From contig CADCVR010000001.1 of the NCBI GenBank assembly GCA_902806205.1, positions 124,001 through 188,000 on the forward strand: a stretch of 64,000 nucleotides of DNA, given 5' to 3'. The notes beneath the pieces were generated by a model. It saw only the letters and a list, made by a program, of their open reading frames with translations. It was not told the origin of the DNA and made no database searches. Numbering within the stretch: the first letter of the stretch is position 1; each line of letters starts with the position of its first letter. This document shows positions 32,309-42,096 of this stretch, piece after piece. This DNA comes from an uncultured Solirubrobacteraceae bacterium (GTDB lineage Bacteria > Actinomycetota > Thermoleophilia > Solirubrobacterales > Solirubrobacteraceae). Position numbers and translations under genes: made by a program.

Positions 32309-32886
32309 CAGGGGCGCGGGGCCCGGATCCGCAAGGAGCGCACGAGCGGGCGGAACACCTCCGCGTCGACGCGCTTGAAGTCCTCGGCCGGGGCGATCGC
32401 GTCGACGACGACCTCCCCGCCGAAGGCGTAGACGTGGGTCGAGCGCACGGTGCGCGGCTGCCCGGCGACGGTCTCGGTGCCCCGCACCACGACCGCGGGA
32501 CGCCCGTCCACCCGAAGCCGCGCCCGCTTGATCTCGACGAAGGTGGGATCGCGCGTGCGCGCCGCGTCCACGAGTGCCGCGGCAGCTGCGTCGAGCGCCG
32601 TCGGCGTCGCCGGCAGCGGCTCGGTGCGTGGGTAGCGGAAGATCGAGACCGCCGCCTGTCCTGTCGCGATCGTCGTCACGAGCGGCGGCTCCCCCGGCTG
32701 CACGTTCCATCCCGCCGGAGCCTTGAACTCGAGCCCCGCCGGGTCGTAGCTCTGGGTGTTCGAGCCCAGCGGCGGGCCCGGGGTCTTGACGTCCGGCGGC
32801 AGCGTCCGTTCGTTGCCGCAGCCCCAGCCGAGCAACGTCGAAGCGCCGAGGGCGAGCACGGACAGAGCGGTGCGAGGGGCGGGCAT
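32308..32886 (-). CDS. Putative lipoprotein of unknown function
   Basis: This 192-residue protein has a signal peptide with a lipobox-like LLGWGC, so Cys23 is the likely lipid anchor. The mature part contains FKAPAGWNVQPGEPPLV and, later, VDGRPAVVVRGTE, a pattern of PsbP-like or LpqN-like small export proteins. I cannot assign a role. It is coupled to deoB by a TGATG overlap, though the functions look unrelated. Confidence 0.75.
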   Translation of the reverse strand: MPAPRTALSVLALGASTLLGWGCGNERTLPPDVKTPGPPLGSNTQSYDPAGLEFKAPAGWNVQPGEPPLVTTIATGQAAVSIFRYPRTEPLPATPTALDAAAAALVDAARTRDPTFVEIKRARLRVDGRPAVVVRGTETVAGQPRTVRSTHVYAFGGEVVVDAIAPAEDFKRVDAEVFRPLVRSLRIRAPRP

Positions 32887-32900
32887 CGGGCCCGCCGATC

Positions 32901-33848
32901 CTAGCCCCCGTCCTGCGTGGCCCGCGGATGCGCACGGAAGTAGACGTCCTTGAGCCGCTCGGCGCTCAAGTGCGTGTAGATCTGCGTCGTGGCGATGTCC
33001 GCGTGGCCGAGCATCTCCTGCAGCGAGCGCAGGTCGCAGCCCCCGGCGAGCAGGTGCGTGGCGAAGGTGTGGCGGAGGGTGTGCGGGCTCATCCGGCTCT
33101 CCAGCCCGACGGTGGTCGCGTGGCGCTGGACGATCTTGTAGAGGCCCTGCCGCGTGAGCCGGCCACCGCGGTGGTTGACGAACAGGTGACGCTCGTCGCG
33201 CGGCCCGACGAGCTGCGGGCGCCCGCGCCCGAGGTAGCTCCGTGCGGCGGCGACCGCTTCGCGGCCCACGGGGACCATGCGTTCCTTCGAGCCCTTGCCG
33301 CGGGCGCGCAGCGCCCCCGCAGCGAGGTCGACGTCGGAGACCTCGAGGTCGATCGCCTCGCTGGCGCGGAGTCCGCAGGCGTACATCAGCTCGAGCAGCG
33401 CCCGGTCGCGCAGGGACGACGGGTCGTCACCGGCGGGCGCGCGGAGGAGCATCGCGACCTCGTCCCGGGAGAGCACCTGCGGGAGCTTCTGGGACTTGCG
33501 GGGGGATCGCAGGTCCGCGGTCGGGTCGTGCTCGATCACGCCGTCGCGACGCAGATGGCGGTAGAAGGAGCGCAGGCAGGCGGCCTTGCGCTGCAAGGTG
33601 GCGGGCGCGGCAGGCGGCTTCTCGCCGGTGCCCGCGGCCAGCTCGTCCATCCAGCCGGCCAGCTGCGCGTGCTGCGCCTCGAGCACCCCGACCGCCCCGC
33701 GGGTCAAGAACGCGCCGAACTGCAGCAGGTCGGAGCGATAGGCCTCGAGCGTGTTGCGCGACAGGCCGCGCTCGAACTCGAGGTAGGCGAGGAAGTCCAG
33801 GACGTATCCGGTCATGGAGTCCTGCGGCGAGACGGGAACGACGGCCAT
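32901..33848 (-). CDS. xerD: Site-specific tyrosine recombinase XerD
   Basis: The 315-residue enzyme resolves chromosome dimers at dif together with XerC. The N-terminal SAM-like domain reads DFLAYLEFERGLSRNTLEAY. The catalytic set is complete: Arg in YACGLRASEAIDLE, HTLRHTFATHLLAGG with His and Arg, the later His in LGHADIATTQ, and Tyr in IYTHLSAERL. The tail ends in the usual YFRAHPRA. I kept the first ATG at 33848, though MTGYVLDF 11 residues later may be the real start. It stands in the usual actinobacterial group after the Nudix gene. Confidence 0.93.
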   Translation of the reverse strand: MAVVPVSPQDSMTGYVLDFLAYLEFERGLSRNTLEAYRSDLLQFGAFLTRGAVGVLEAQHAQLAGWMDELAAGTGEKPPAAPATLQRKAACLRSFYRHLRRDGVIEHDPTADLRSPRKSQKLPQVLSRDEVAMLLRAPAGDDPSSLRDRALLELMYACGLRASEAIDLEVSDVDLAAGALRARGKGSKERMVPVGREAVAAARSYLGRGRPQLVGPRDERHLFVNHRGGRLTRQGLYKIVQRHATTVGLESRMSPHTLRHTFATHLLAGGCDLRSLQEMLGHADIATTQIYTHLSAERLKDVYFRAHPRATQDGG

Positions 33849-33899
33849 ACCGCGGTCTTCCGCCCGCCGGAGGCGGACCCTGCCGGTGCAACGGTGCTG

Positions 33900-34442
33900 T
33901 CAGACCTGCTCGCGCCCGCGCAGCAGGAGCAGCCCGATGAGCGTCTTGGCGTCGCGCGACTGCGCGATGGCGTCGTCGAGTCGGGCCAGCGGCCACGGGA
34001 TGATCTCGATGCGCTCGTTCTCGCCGGAGTCGGCTTCGGCGTCGGTGAGCTCGGTGGCCAGGAAGACGTGGACCTCCTCGTCGAGGGAGCCGACCGACGA
34101 CCAGAACGAGTGCAGGTGCTCCACGCGACCCGCTTCCTTGCCGATCTCCTCGGTCAGCTCGCGTGCCGCGGTGTGCTCGGGCGGCTCACCCTCCTTGTCG
34201 AGCAGGCCGGCCGGGAGCTCGAGGACGTCCGGGTCGTCGACGGCCGGACGCGGCTGGCGGACCAGATACACGTGCTCGCCGTCGTGCGCGACGATCGCGA
34301 CGGCGCCCGGGTGCCGCACGACCTCCCGCTCGACCTCCTCGCCGTCGGCGTCGAAGCGGAAGCGGTCGACGTGCACCGAGATGACGTGGCCGTCGAAGAC
34401 CTGCCGGCCGTCGAGGCGGGTGAAGGCGCGGGGGCTGATCAT
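33900..34442 (-). CDS. Nudix hydrolase, ADP-ribose pyrophosphatase type
   Basis: This 180-residue protein carries a Nudix box running from ELPAGLLDKEGE to RELTEEIG, with the conserved Glu pair. VYLVRQPRPAVDDPDVLELP upstream of it is characteristic of the ADP-ribose pyrophosphatase group. It would hydrolyse ADP-ribose or a related nucleotide. The ATG at 34442 overlaps the stop of the peptidase gene as ATGA. pyrG, the peptidase and this gene form a coupled run. Confidence 0.9.
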   Translation of the reverse strand: MISPRAFTRLDGRQVFDGHVISVHVDRFRFDADGEEVEREVVRHPGAVAIVAHDGEHVYLVRQPRPAVDDPDVLELPAGLLDKEGEPPEHTAARELTEEIGKEAGRVEHLHSFWSSVGSLDEEVHVFLATELTDAEADSGENERIEIIPWPLARLDDAIAQSRDAKTLIGLLLLRGREQV

Positions 34443-35593
34443 GCGGGGTCTCCCGAGAGGACGTCGAGCAGCGTGAGGGTGACGTCGAGCATGCCCTCGA
34501 GCGCCGACGCCGTCACGCGCTCGGTCGCCTCGTGGTTGTGCTCGGTGCCGTTGGCGAGGTTCGTGCACGGGAGGCCTCGGGCCTCGAAGGCGTTCGCGTC
34601 GGAGCCGCCGCCCGTGGCGATCCGCGTCGGCGCGTACCCGCAGCGACGCAGCGCCTCCTCGGCCGCCAGCACCGCAGGCGCGTTCGGGGGATGCCGGTAG
34701 CCCGCGAACAGCCGCGCGACGGAGAGGTCCACGTCGCAGGAGCAGACGGGCTCGTTGGCGGCGTCGTGGACGGCGTCGACGATCTGCGCCACCACCCTGT
34801 CGGCCTTGACGGGGTCGAGAGAGCGCGCCTCGGCCACGAACGTGCAGTGCTCGGCGACGATGTTCGTCCCCGGCGCGCCGCCGCGGACACCGCCGATGTT
34901 CGCGGTGGTCTCGTCGTCGATGCGCCCGTGCGGCATGCGGATCATCGCGCGGGCCGCGGCGATGATGGCGCTGCGGCCGGCCTCGGGGCGGATGCCCGCG
35001 TGGGCCGGGCGCCCGCGGAAGTGCGCCTCGACGCGGTAGTACGTCGGGGAGGCGACGACGACCTCGCCGAGCGGGCTGGCATGGTCGAAGACGTAGCCGA
35101 ACCCAGAGTTCAGCTTGTCGCGATCGAAGGCCTTGGCGCCCGCGAGCCCGTTCTCCTCGCTCGTGGTGAACAGGAGCTCCACGGCGACGGGCGCGGGACG
35201 GGTCGCGTGGCGCCGGGCGAGCTCGAGCAGCACCGCGACGGCCGCCTTGTTGTCCGCGCCGAGGATCGTGTCCCCGGCCGACGTCCACGCGCCGTCCTGC
35301 AGCACGGGCTCGACGACTCCGGGGTGAGGCACCGTGTCGAGGTGGGCGCAGAGCAGGACGCAGCGCTCCGGGCGGGGCCCGTCGAGGCCCGGCAGCCGTG
35401 TGAGCAGGTTCCCCGCGCCCGCGCCGGAGATGGTCGCCGAGTCGTCCTCCTCGACGTCGAGCCCCAGCGCGCGCAGCTCCGCGGCCACCCGGTCGGCGAT
35501 CGCCCGCTCCTCGCCGAACACCGAGCGGATCGCGCAGAGCTCGGCGAACGTGAGCCCGAGCCGCTCGCGCTCCTCGGGGGTGGCTCGCGTCAC
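34439..35593 (-). CDS. M20 family zinc peptidase (tripeptidase T-like)
   Basis: The 384-residue product is a two-zinc exopeptidase. Metal-binding motifs are [10 protein letters not shown], then [26 protein letters not shown] with the catalytic Glu, VFDHASPLG, and [12 protein letters not shown] at the end. This order is that of peptidase T and related M20 enzymes. A lid domain lies in the middle ([20 protein letters not shown]). Substrates are likely to be short peptides. The GTG start overlaps the pyrG stop. Confidence 0.9.
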   Translation of the reverse strand: MTRATPEERERLGLTFAELCAIRSVFGEERAIADRVAAELRALGLDVEEDDSATISGAGAGNLLTRLPGLDGPRPERCVLLCAHLDTVPHPGVVEPVLQDGAWTSAGDTILGADNKAAVAVLLELARRHATRPAPVAVELLFTTSEENGLAGAKAFDRDKLNSGFGYVFDHASPLGEVVVASPTYYRVEAHFRGRPAHAGIRPEAGRSAIIAAARAMIRMPHGRIDDETTANIGGVRGGAPGTNIVAEHCTFVAEARSLDPVKADRVVAQIVDAVHDAANEPVCSCDVDLSVARLFAGYRHPPNAPAVLAAEEALRRCGYAPTRIATGGGSDANAFEARGLPCTNLANGTEHNHEATERVTASALEGMLDVTLTLLDVLSGDPA

Positions 35594-37248
35594 GCGCGCG
35601 ACGCGCGCACCTCGTCGACCTCGGGCACCCAGAGCTCCTCACGGGTAAACCCCATGGCGGCGCCGACGAAGGCGCGGAAGAGCGGCGCCGGGTGCTCCGG
35701 ACGCGACTTGAACTCCGGGTGGAACTGCGAGGCGACGAAGAACGGGTGGTCGCGCAGCTCGATGATCTCGACCAGGCGCTCGTCCGGCGAGGTGCCCGAG
35801 ACGACGAGGCCCGCGGCCTCGAGGCGCTTGCGCAGGGAGATCGAGACCTCCCAGCGGTGACGGTGGCGCTCGTAGATGACCGCCTCGCCGTAGAGCTCGC
35901 GAGCCCGGGTGCCCAGATGCAGCTTGACGGGGTCGGCTCCCAGGCGCATCGTGCCGCCGAGGTCTGCGACCTCCTTCTGCTCGGGCAGCAGGTCGATCAC
36001 CGGGTACTCCGTCTCGAGGTCGAACTCGGTGGAGTTGGCTCCCGGCATGCCCGCGACGTGGCGGGCGAACTCGGCCACCGCGATCTGCATGCCCAGGCAG
36101 ACGCCGAGGTACGGCGTCCCGCTCTCCCGCGCGACCTGGGCGGCGCGGATCTTGCCCTCGATCCCGCGGCCGCCGAACCCGCCGGGGACGAAGATCCCGT
36201 CCGCCCCGGCCAGCCGCACCCGGGCGTTCTCGAACGAGTCGAGCTCCTCCGAGTCGACCCAGTCGATCGTCACCTTCCCGCCGTGGACGTTGCCTGAGCT
36301 CCGCAAGGCCTCCGTGCACGACTTGTAGGCGTCCTCGAGCTTGACGTACTTGCCCACCAGGGCGATGGTGACCGGGGTGCTCGCGGCGGCGGCGCTCTCG
36401 ACGACCCCGGCCCACTCCGACAAGTCGGCAGGCGGGGCGTCGAGGCCGAGCTCTCCCAGGATGAAGTCGTCGACCTTCTGCTCGTGGTACCACAGCGGCA
36501 CCTCGTAGATGTCGCTGACGTCCTTGGCCGAGACGACGGCCTCGACGGGCAGTGACGCGAACAGCGCGATCTTCTTGCGGATGTCGACCGACAGCTCGCC
36601 CTCCGAGCGGCACATGAGCATGTCGGGCTGGATGCCGATGCGGCGCAGCTCGTTGACCGAGTGCTGCGTGGGCTTGGTCTTCAGCTCACCCGCGTGGCTG
36701 ATGTAGGGCACGAGCGTCAGATGGATGAACAGACAGTTGCGCCGACCCACGTCGACGGGGAACTGGCGGATGGACTCCAGGAAGGGCAAGGACTCGATGT
36801 CGCCCACCGTGCCGCCGATCTCCGTGATCACCACGTCGACGTCGGAGGTCACCCCGATGAGCTTGATGCGCTGCTTGATCTCGTCGGTGATGTGCGGGAC
36901 GACCTGGACGGTGCCCCCGTGGTAGTCCCCGCGGCGCTCACGCCGGATGACGGCGTTGTAGACCCCTCCAGCGGTGACGTTCGACGCCCGTGAGGTGTTC
37001 GTGTTCGTGAAGCGCTCGTAGTGGCCGAGGTCGAGGTCGGTCTCCGCGCCGTCCTCGGTCACGAACACCTCCCCGTGCTGATACGGCGACATCGTCCCGG
37101 GGTCGACGTTGATGTAGGGGTCGAACTTCTGCAGCCCGACGGTCAGGCCGCGGGAGACGAGCAGGCGACCGATCGACGCGGCCGCGATGCCCTTCCCCAA
37201 CGAGGAGACGACGCCTCCGGTGACGAAGATGTACCGGGTCTTTTCCAC
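35590..37248 (-). CDS. pyrG: CTP synthase
   Basis: This 552-residue enzyme makes CTP from UTP and glutamine. The synthase domain opens with [20 protein letters not shown] and binds ATP and UTP ([18 protein letters not shown]). The glutaminase domain has the nucleophile in [10 protein letters not shown] and the His-Glu pair in QFHPEF. The start is GTG. It is the first gene of a run that goes on to the M20 peptidase and Nudix genes. The divergent msrB begins 84 bases away. Confidence 0.98.
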   Translation of the reverse strand: MEKTRYIFVTGGVVSSLGKGIAAASIGRLLVSRGLTVGLQKFDPYINVDPGTMSPYQHGEVFVTEDGAETDLDLGHYERFTNTNTSRASNVTAGGVYNAVIRRERRGDYHGGTVQVVPHITDEIKQRIKLIGVTSDVDVVITEIGGTVGDIESLPFLESIRQFPVDVGRRNCLFIHLTLVPYISHAGELKTKPTQHSVNELRRIGIQPDMLMCRSEGELSVDIRKKIALFASLPVEAVVSAKDVSDIYEVPLWYHEQKVDDFILGELGLDAPPADLSEWAGVVESAAAASTPVTIALVGKYVKLEDAYKSCTEALRSSGNVHGGKVTIDWVDSEELDSFENARVRLAGADGIFVPGGFGGRGIEGKIRAAQVARESGTPYLGVCLGMQIAVAEFARHVAGMPGANSTEFDLETEYPVIDLLPEQKEVADLGGTMRLGADPVKLHLGTRARELYGEAVIYERHRHRWEVSISLRKRLEAAGLVVSGTSPDERLVEIIELRDHPFFVASQFHPEFKSRPEHPAPLFRAFVGAAMGFTREELWVPEVDEVRASRA

Positions 37249-37332
37249 GAGCAGAACCTAGCGTCGCCGCCGGACGACGCGACGGCCGCCCGCGTTCAGC
37301 TCCCCGCAAGCTCCGGGTGTCACCATGAACCC

Positions 37333-37725
37333 ATGACTCAGAAGATCGAGAAGACCGACGCCCAGTGGCGGGAGGAGCTCTCCCCGGAGGCCTACAACGT
37401 CCTGCGCAAGGGCGGCACGGAGCGCCCGTTCACCAACGACCACATGGAGAGCGTCGACGGCGTCTACCGCTGCGGTGGCTGCCAGACCCCGCTGTTCTCG
37501 GCCGACACGAAGTTCGAGTCCGGCTCGGGCTGGCCGTCGTTCACCGAGGCCGTCGCCAGCGAGGCCGTGACGTTGAAGTCCGACCGCTCGCTGTTCATGA
37601 AGCGCACCGAGGTGCTCTGCGCCACCTGCGGCGGCCACCTCGGGCACGTCTTCGACGACGGCCCCCGGGACCGCGGCGGCCAGCGCTTCTGCATCAACGC
37701 CGCGGCGCTGGAGGGCGGGGCCTAG
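37333..37725 (+). CDS. msrB: Peptide methionine-(R)-S-oxide reductase
   Basis: The 130-residue product repairs oxidised methionine. The structural zinc site is complete (CGGCQTPLF, then CATCGGHLGHVF). SGSGWPSF forms the substrate pocket and RFCINAAAL carries the catalytic Cys. Length is standard for a stand-alone MsrB. It stands alone on the plus strand and converges on recN with a gap of five bases. Confidence 0.96.
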   Translation: MTQKIEKTDAQWREELSPEAYNVLRKGGTERPFTNDHMESVDGVYRCGGCQTPLFSADTKFESGSGWPSFTEAVASEAVTLKSDRSLFMKRTEVLCATCGGHLGHVFDDGPRDRGGQRFCINAAALEGGA

Positions 37726-37730
37726 CGCGA

Positions 37731-39389
37731 TCACGCCGCCCTGAGCAGCTCCTTGGCGTGGCGGCGCGCGGCGACGTCGTCCTCCGCCGCGCCGAGCATC
37801 CGCACGAGCTCGCCGACCACCTCCCCCTTCGCGAGGGTGCGCACGGTCGTCACCGCGGGCTCCACCGTCGCGTCCTTGGTGATGGAGAAGTGGCGCGCCG
37901 CGAGCGACGCGATCTGCGGAAGATGGGTGATGCACAGCAGCTGGCGCCCGGCGGCGAGCTCGCGCAGCTGAGCGCCGACCGCGCGGGCGGTCTGGCCGCC
38001 GATGCCCGCGTCGACCTCGTCGAAGACGAGCGTGGCGCCCGACCCGTCGTTGGCCACGCCGAGCAACGCGAGCATGACCCGGGAGAGCTCGCCGCCCGAG
38101 GCGATCTCGCGCAGCGGTCCCGCCGGCACGCCGGGGTTCGAGGCGATGCGGAACTCGACGACGTCGGCGCCGGTCGGCCCCGGCTCGTCGCGGGGCTCGA
38201 GGGCGATCTCGAAGCTGGCCGTCTCCATCGCCAGCCCCGCCAGCCGCTCGCGCACCGCGGCGGCGAGCACCGCCGCGGCGGCCCGCCGGGCCTCGCGCAG
38301 GGCGGCGGACCGCGCTTCGAGCTCGTCGCGCGCGGCGGCCAGCGCGGCGGCCGCCGCCTCGAGCGCGACCTCCACCGCGTCGAGCTCGTCGCGCCGCTCG
38401 CGGCAGCGCTGCGCGTACGCGAGCACCGCCGCCAGCGTGCCCCCGTGCTTGCGCTTGAGCCGGTCGCAGACCGCGAGGCGCTGCTCGATGGTGTCGAGCT
38501 CTCCCGGCTCGCTTCCCAGCTCCTCGCCGTAGGCGCGGAGCTCCCGGCCCAGCTCGGACGCCTCGATGGCGAGCGCGCGCCAGCGCTCCCCGATGCCGTC
38601 CAGACCGGGGTCGACCCCGTCCACGCCCTCGAGGCCGGCGCCTCCCGCGGCCAGCAGGCCGGTGACCCCCAACCCGTCGTCGGGCGCGAGCGCCTCCGCG
38701 CCGCCGAAGGCGGCGGCCCGCAGCGCCTCGACGTGGCGGAGGCGATCGCGACGGGCGACGAGCTCGGCCTCCTCGGCTTCGGACGGGTCGGCGGCCTCGA
38801 TCTCGGCGACCTCGAAGTGCAGGAGGTCGATCTCACGATCCCGTGCGCCGGCGCGCTCGCGCAGCTCGTCGAGCGAGCGCTCCAGGGCCCGGACCCGCGC
38901 CAGCGTCCGCGCGTAGGCCGCCCGTACGCCACCGTGCTCGAGCCCGCAGGCGCCGTCGAGCAGTTCCAGCTGAGCGGAGGCGAGCGTCAGCTTGCGGTGC
39001 TCGTGCTGGCCGTAGAAGGCGATGAGTCCCGCCGCGACGTCGCGCAGGTCGGTCACCGCGCAGCTACGCCCGCCGAGGTACGCGCGCGAGCGCCCCTCCG
39101 CGCTGACGCGCCGAGCGAGGACGAGCTCCTCGGCGTCGGCCGCGAGACGGTCGCCCAACACCTCCCGCAGCTCGGTCGGGAGCTCGAAGACCCCCTCGAC
39201 GTAGGCCTCGTCGGCGCCGGGCCGCACGAGGCCCTGCCGCGCCTTGCCGCCGAGCAGGAGATCCAGCGCGCTGGCGAGCACCGTCTTGCCCGCGCCCGTC
39301 TCCCCCGTGATGACGTTGAGCCCGGGCCGGAGGCGCAGCTCGGCCCGCTCGATCAGCAGCAGGTTCTCGACGCGCAGCTCGTGGAGCAT
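37731..39389 (-). CDS. recN: DNA repair protein RecN
   Basis: This 552-residue SMC-like ATPase acts early in double-strand break repair. The Walker A motif is GLNVITGETGAGKTVL near residue 25. Long coiled-coil segments fill the middle (LARVRALERSLDELRERAG and others). The signature motif ASGGELSRVMLALLG and Walker B LVFDEVDAGIGG close the ATPase. The ATG at 39389 gives MLHELRVENLLLIE, a typical start. nadK lies 41 bases upstream of it and tlyA before that, the common tlyA-nadK-recN order. Confidence 0.95.
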   Translation of the reverse strand: MLHELRVENLLLIERAELRLRPGLNVITGETGAGKTVLASALDLLLGGKARQGLVRPGADEAYVEGVFELPTELREVLGDRLAADAEELVLARRVSAEGRSRAYLGGRSCAVTDLRDVAAGLIAFYGQHEHRKLTLASAQLELLDGACGLEHGGVRAAYARTLARVRALERSLDELRERAGARDREIDLLHFEVAEIEAADPSEAEEAELVARRDRLRHVEALRAAAFGGAEALAPDDGLGVTGLLAAGGAGLEGVDGVDPGLDGIGERWRALAIEASELGRELRAYGEELGSEPGELDTIEQRLAVCDRLKRKHGGTLAAVLAYAQRCRERRDELDAVEVALEAAAAALAAARDELEARSAALREARRAAAAVLAAAVRERLAGLAMETASFEIALEPRDEPGPTGADVVEFRIASNPGVPAGPLREIASGGELSRVMLALLGVANDGSGATLVFDEVDAGIGGQTARAVGAQLRELAAGRQLLCITHLPQIASLAARHFSITKDATVEPAVTTVRTLAKGEVVGELVRMLGAAEDDVAARRHAKELLRAA

Positions 39390-39430
39390 GGTCAGCGTGA
39401 TACCGGCTTCCTCGGACGGAATCCGGGCGC

Positions 39431-40297
39431 CTACCGCGCCAGGCGCCCGAACTTCTCCGAGATGCGCCGGTAGAACGAAGAGCCCGGCACCTGCGCGAGA
39501 CCGGCCGCCTCGCGCACGAAGCGCGAGCTGAACGCGTCGCCCGGCGCGAGCTCCCCGATCGGACGCCCGTCGACGGCGATGTCCACGGGGTCGCGCCCGC
39601 GGTTGTAGACCTGCAGCTCGTCGTCGGGAGCGACCACCAGTGCCCGGGCGGTGAGCGAGTGCGGCGCGATGAACGAGACGACGTAGCCCTCCACCCCCCA
39701 AGCCAGCACCGGGCCGCCGTTGGCCAGGTTGTAGCCCGTGGAGCCCGCGGGAGTGGCGACGACCAGGCCGTCGCAGCGGACGGCGCCGACCTCCTGGTCA
39801 CCGACGCCGTAGGCGATCGTCGCCACCCGGTTGCCGACCTTGCGGTTGATCGACACGTCGTTGATCGCCGCCTGCTGCCCGTACGGGAGCTCGAGCGCGA
39901 TCGCCGGGAGGGTGAGCACCTCGAAGTCACCGGCCAGGGCGCGCTCGAAGCCGTCGCCGGTCTCCTCGGGATCCACCGTGGCCAGGAAGCCGACTTCGCC
40001 GAAGTTCACCGCGAAGACGGGGACGCTCGTACCCGCGTAGCGCCGCAGCCCGCGCAGGATCGTCCCGTCCCCGCCCAGGACGATGCACAGGTCGACGTCG
40101 TCGGAGACCGGCGCGTTGCACACGACGCAGCCGTCCGCGGTGACGAGTTCGTGCTTCCCGGTCTCCTCGGGGTCGAAGCGCAGGGTCACCCCGACACGCT
40201 CGGCGACGGCGCGCAACGCCGCCACGGCCTCCGCCGTCTGTCCCGGCCGGTGGTGGGTGAGCACGGTCACCGTGCGCATGCGGGCCGGCGCGCTCAC
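39431..40297 (-). CDS. nadK: NAD kinase
   Basis: The 288-residue enzyme phosphorylates NAD to NADP. Signatures are CIVLGGDGTILRGLRRYAG with the catalytic Asp, NFGEVGFLATV, and LVVATPAGSTGYNLANGGPV. An internal Cys pair (CVVCN) in the N-terminal region is seen in some actinobacterial homologues. The GTG start at 40297 overlaps the tlyA stop; an ATG six residues in is possible. Confidence 0.95.
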   Translation of the reverse strand: MSAPARMRTVTVLTHHRPGQTAEAVAALRAVAERVGVTLRFDPEETGKHELVTADGCVVCNAPVSDDVDLCIVLGGDGTILRGLRRYAGTSVPVFAVNFGEVGFLATVDPEETGDGFERALAGDFEVLTLPAIALELPYGQQAAINDVSINRKVGNRVATIAYGVGDQEVGAVRCDGLVVATPAGSTGYNLANGGPVLAWGVEGYVVSFIAPHSLTARALVVAPDDELQVYNRGRDPVDIAVDGRPIGELAPGDAFSSRFVREAAGLAQVPGSSFYRRISEKFGRLAR

Positions 40298-41115
40298 GCG
40301 GAGCTCGCCGGCTTGGACGGCTCGGCGGCTCGGGCCGCGGCGGCGACGCCGGCTTGATCGAGTGCCTCGGCGTGGCCTGCCTCGGTCAGGCGCACGAACG
40401 TCTCCTGGTTGCCCTTGGGACCGGGGAGCCCGGAGGAGGCGAAGCCGAGGATGCTGGCGCCCGCCTGCTCCGCCGCCCCCGCCACCGCGAGCAGCGCCTC
40501 GCGCCGCAGCGCGGGGTCGCGCACCACGCCTCCCTTGCCGAGCCGCTCGCGCCCCACCTCGAACTGCGGCTTGACCATGACGAGCGCGTCGAAGCGCGCG
40601 GCGCAGACTCCCAGGACGGCCGGAAGGACCTTCGTCGCGGAGATGAACGAGACGTCGACCACGACGAGATCAGGACGGTAGGGCAGCTGCCCGGCGTCCA
40701 GCGCCCGGGCGTTCACGCGTTCGACCACGGTCACCCGCTCGTCGGTACGCAGCGACCAGTGCAGCTCCCCGTAGGCCACGTCGAGCGTCACCACGTGCGC
40801 GGCGCGGCGCTGCAGGAGGCAGTCGGTGAAGCCCCCGGTGGAGGCTCCCACGTCGAGCGCCCGCCGACCGTCCACCTCGAGGCCGAAGCCGTCGAGCGCG
40901 TTGGCGAGCTTCCGACCGCCCCGGGACACGTAGGGCGGGGGCGCGTCGACACTGAGCTCCGCGTCCTCGCCCACGAGCTGACCGGGCTTCTGCGCCCGCG
41001 GGCCATCGGTGCCGCCGAGCCGGACCGCGCCGGCCATCACCGAGGCCGCCGCGCGCGTGCGCGAATCGAAGAGGCCTCGCTGGTGCAGCAGGGCGTCGAG
41101 GCGGACCTTGACCAC
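40294..41115 (-). CDS. tlyA: TlyA family rRNA methyltransferase
   Basis: The product is about 273 residues: an S4 RNA-binding domain (VKVRLDALLHQRGLFDSRTR) followed by a Rossmann methyltransferase. The S-adenosylmethionine site is ALDVGASTGGFTDCLLQR and later DLVVVDVSFISATKVLP. KPQFEVGRERLGKGGVVRD completes the family pattern. TlyA 2'-O-methylates rRNA and sets sensitivity to capreomycin-type drugs in mycobacteria. The GTG at 41115 or a GTG nine bases earlier may be used. Confidence 0.92.
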   Translation of the reverse strand: MVKVRLDALLHQRGLFDSRTRAAASVMAGAVRLGGTDGPRAQKPGQLVGEDAELSVDAPPPYVSRGGRKLANALDGFGLEVDGRRALDVGASTGGFTDCLLQRRAAHVVTLDVAYGELHWSLRTDERVTVVERVNARALDAGQLPYRPDLVVVDVSFISATKVLPAVLGVCAARFDALVMVKPQFEVGRERLGKGGVVRDPALRREALLAVAGAAEQAGASILGFASSGLPGPKGNQETFVRLTEAGHAEALDQAGVAAAARAAEPSKPASSA

Positions 41116-41157
41116 GCGGCGCACGCTAGCGCCCGCGCCCGCGCGGTCGCCCGCAAC

Positions 41158-42084
41158 TCAGCCGTCCAGCAGCGCGCGCGTGAAGTCGCCCATGGCCCGG
41201 ACGAGCTCCCCGGCGCGGTCGACCACCCCACCCCAGCGCAGGAACCCGTGGACCATGTCGTCGAAGCACAGCAGCTCGACCGCCACGCCCGCCGCGGCCA
41301 GCGCCGCGGCGTAGGCCAGGCCGTCGTCGCGCAGGACGTCGTGCTCGGCGACGGCGACGAGCGCGGGCGGCAGCCCGGTCAGCTCTCCGCGCAGGGGGGA
41401 GACATCCGGGTCGGTGATGTCGCCGCCCTGGAGGTAGGCGCGGAAGCAGCGCTCCATGGAATCCGGGGTCAGGCCGCCGATGTCGGCGCCCGCGGCATCG
41501 CGGTAGCTCGCCGAAGTCATCCCCGCGTCGACGACCGGGTACACGAGAAGCTGTCCGGCCAACCGGTCGCGGTGATGACGCGCCACGACCGCCGCGAGGT
41601 TCCCGCCCGCCGAATCGCCGCCGACGACGACGCGTTCCGCGTCGTAGCCGAGCTGCTGGGCGCCGTGCCCGAGCGCCCAGGCGACGGCCGCCAGCGCATC
41701 GTCGAGCGCAGCGGGGAACGGGTGCTCCGGTGCCAGGCGATAGTCCACCGAGACGACGATGTGCCCGGCGGCGTTGGCGAGCGCGCGGCAGACATGCTCG
41801 AAGCCTTCGATGTCGCCGATGACCCAGCCGCCACCGTGGCACCAGACGATCGCGCCGAGCGGCTCACAGGCCGCCCCGGGCCGGTAGGCCCTGGCGTTCG
41901 GACCGCCCGCCACGACGTCCTGCACCTCCGCGACCTCCTCGCGCGCGCCGCCGAGGCGCAGCGCGGCTTCGAGGTAGCCCGCGCGCAGGCAGACGAGCTC
42001 CGGCGGGCGGTCCGCGGCGGCCGCGGCGACCTGTTCGGCCAGGAGCGCGGTGACCTGCGGATGGATCGGCGGGGGTGTGCTCAA
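41158..42084 (-). CDS. Alpha/beta hydrolase fold-3 esterase (hormone-sensitive lipase type)
   Basis: This 308-residue enzyme has the HSL-family oxyanion motif CHGGGWVIGD and the nucleophile elbow VVGGDSAGGNLAAVV. The acid is in VAEHDVLRDDG and the His in MVHGFLRWGG. VDYRLAPEHPFPAALDDALA is also typical. Such enzymes hydrolyse short acyl esters. It lies between tlyA and dxs on the same strand with small gaps, possibly cotranscribed, but shows no obvious link to isoprenoid synthesis. Confidence 0.93.
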   Translation of the reverse strand: MSTPPPIHPQVTALLAEQVAAAAADRPPELVCLRAGYLEAALRLGGAREEVAEVQDVVAGGPNARAYRPGAACEPLGAIVWCHGGGWVIGDIEGFEHVCRALANAAGHIVVSVDYRLAPEHPFPAALDDALAAVAWALGHGAQQLGYDAERVVVGGDSAGGNLAAVVARHHRDRLAGQLLVYPVVDAGMTSASYRDAAGADIGGLTPDSMERCFRAYLQGGDITDPDVSPLRGELTGLPPALVAVAEHDVLRDDGLAYAAALAAAGVAVELLCFDDMVHGFLRWGGVVDRAGELVRAMGDFTRALLDG

Positions 42085-42096
42085 CGTAAGCCGAGA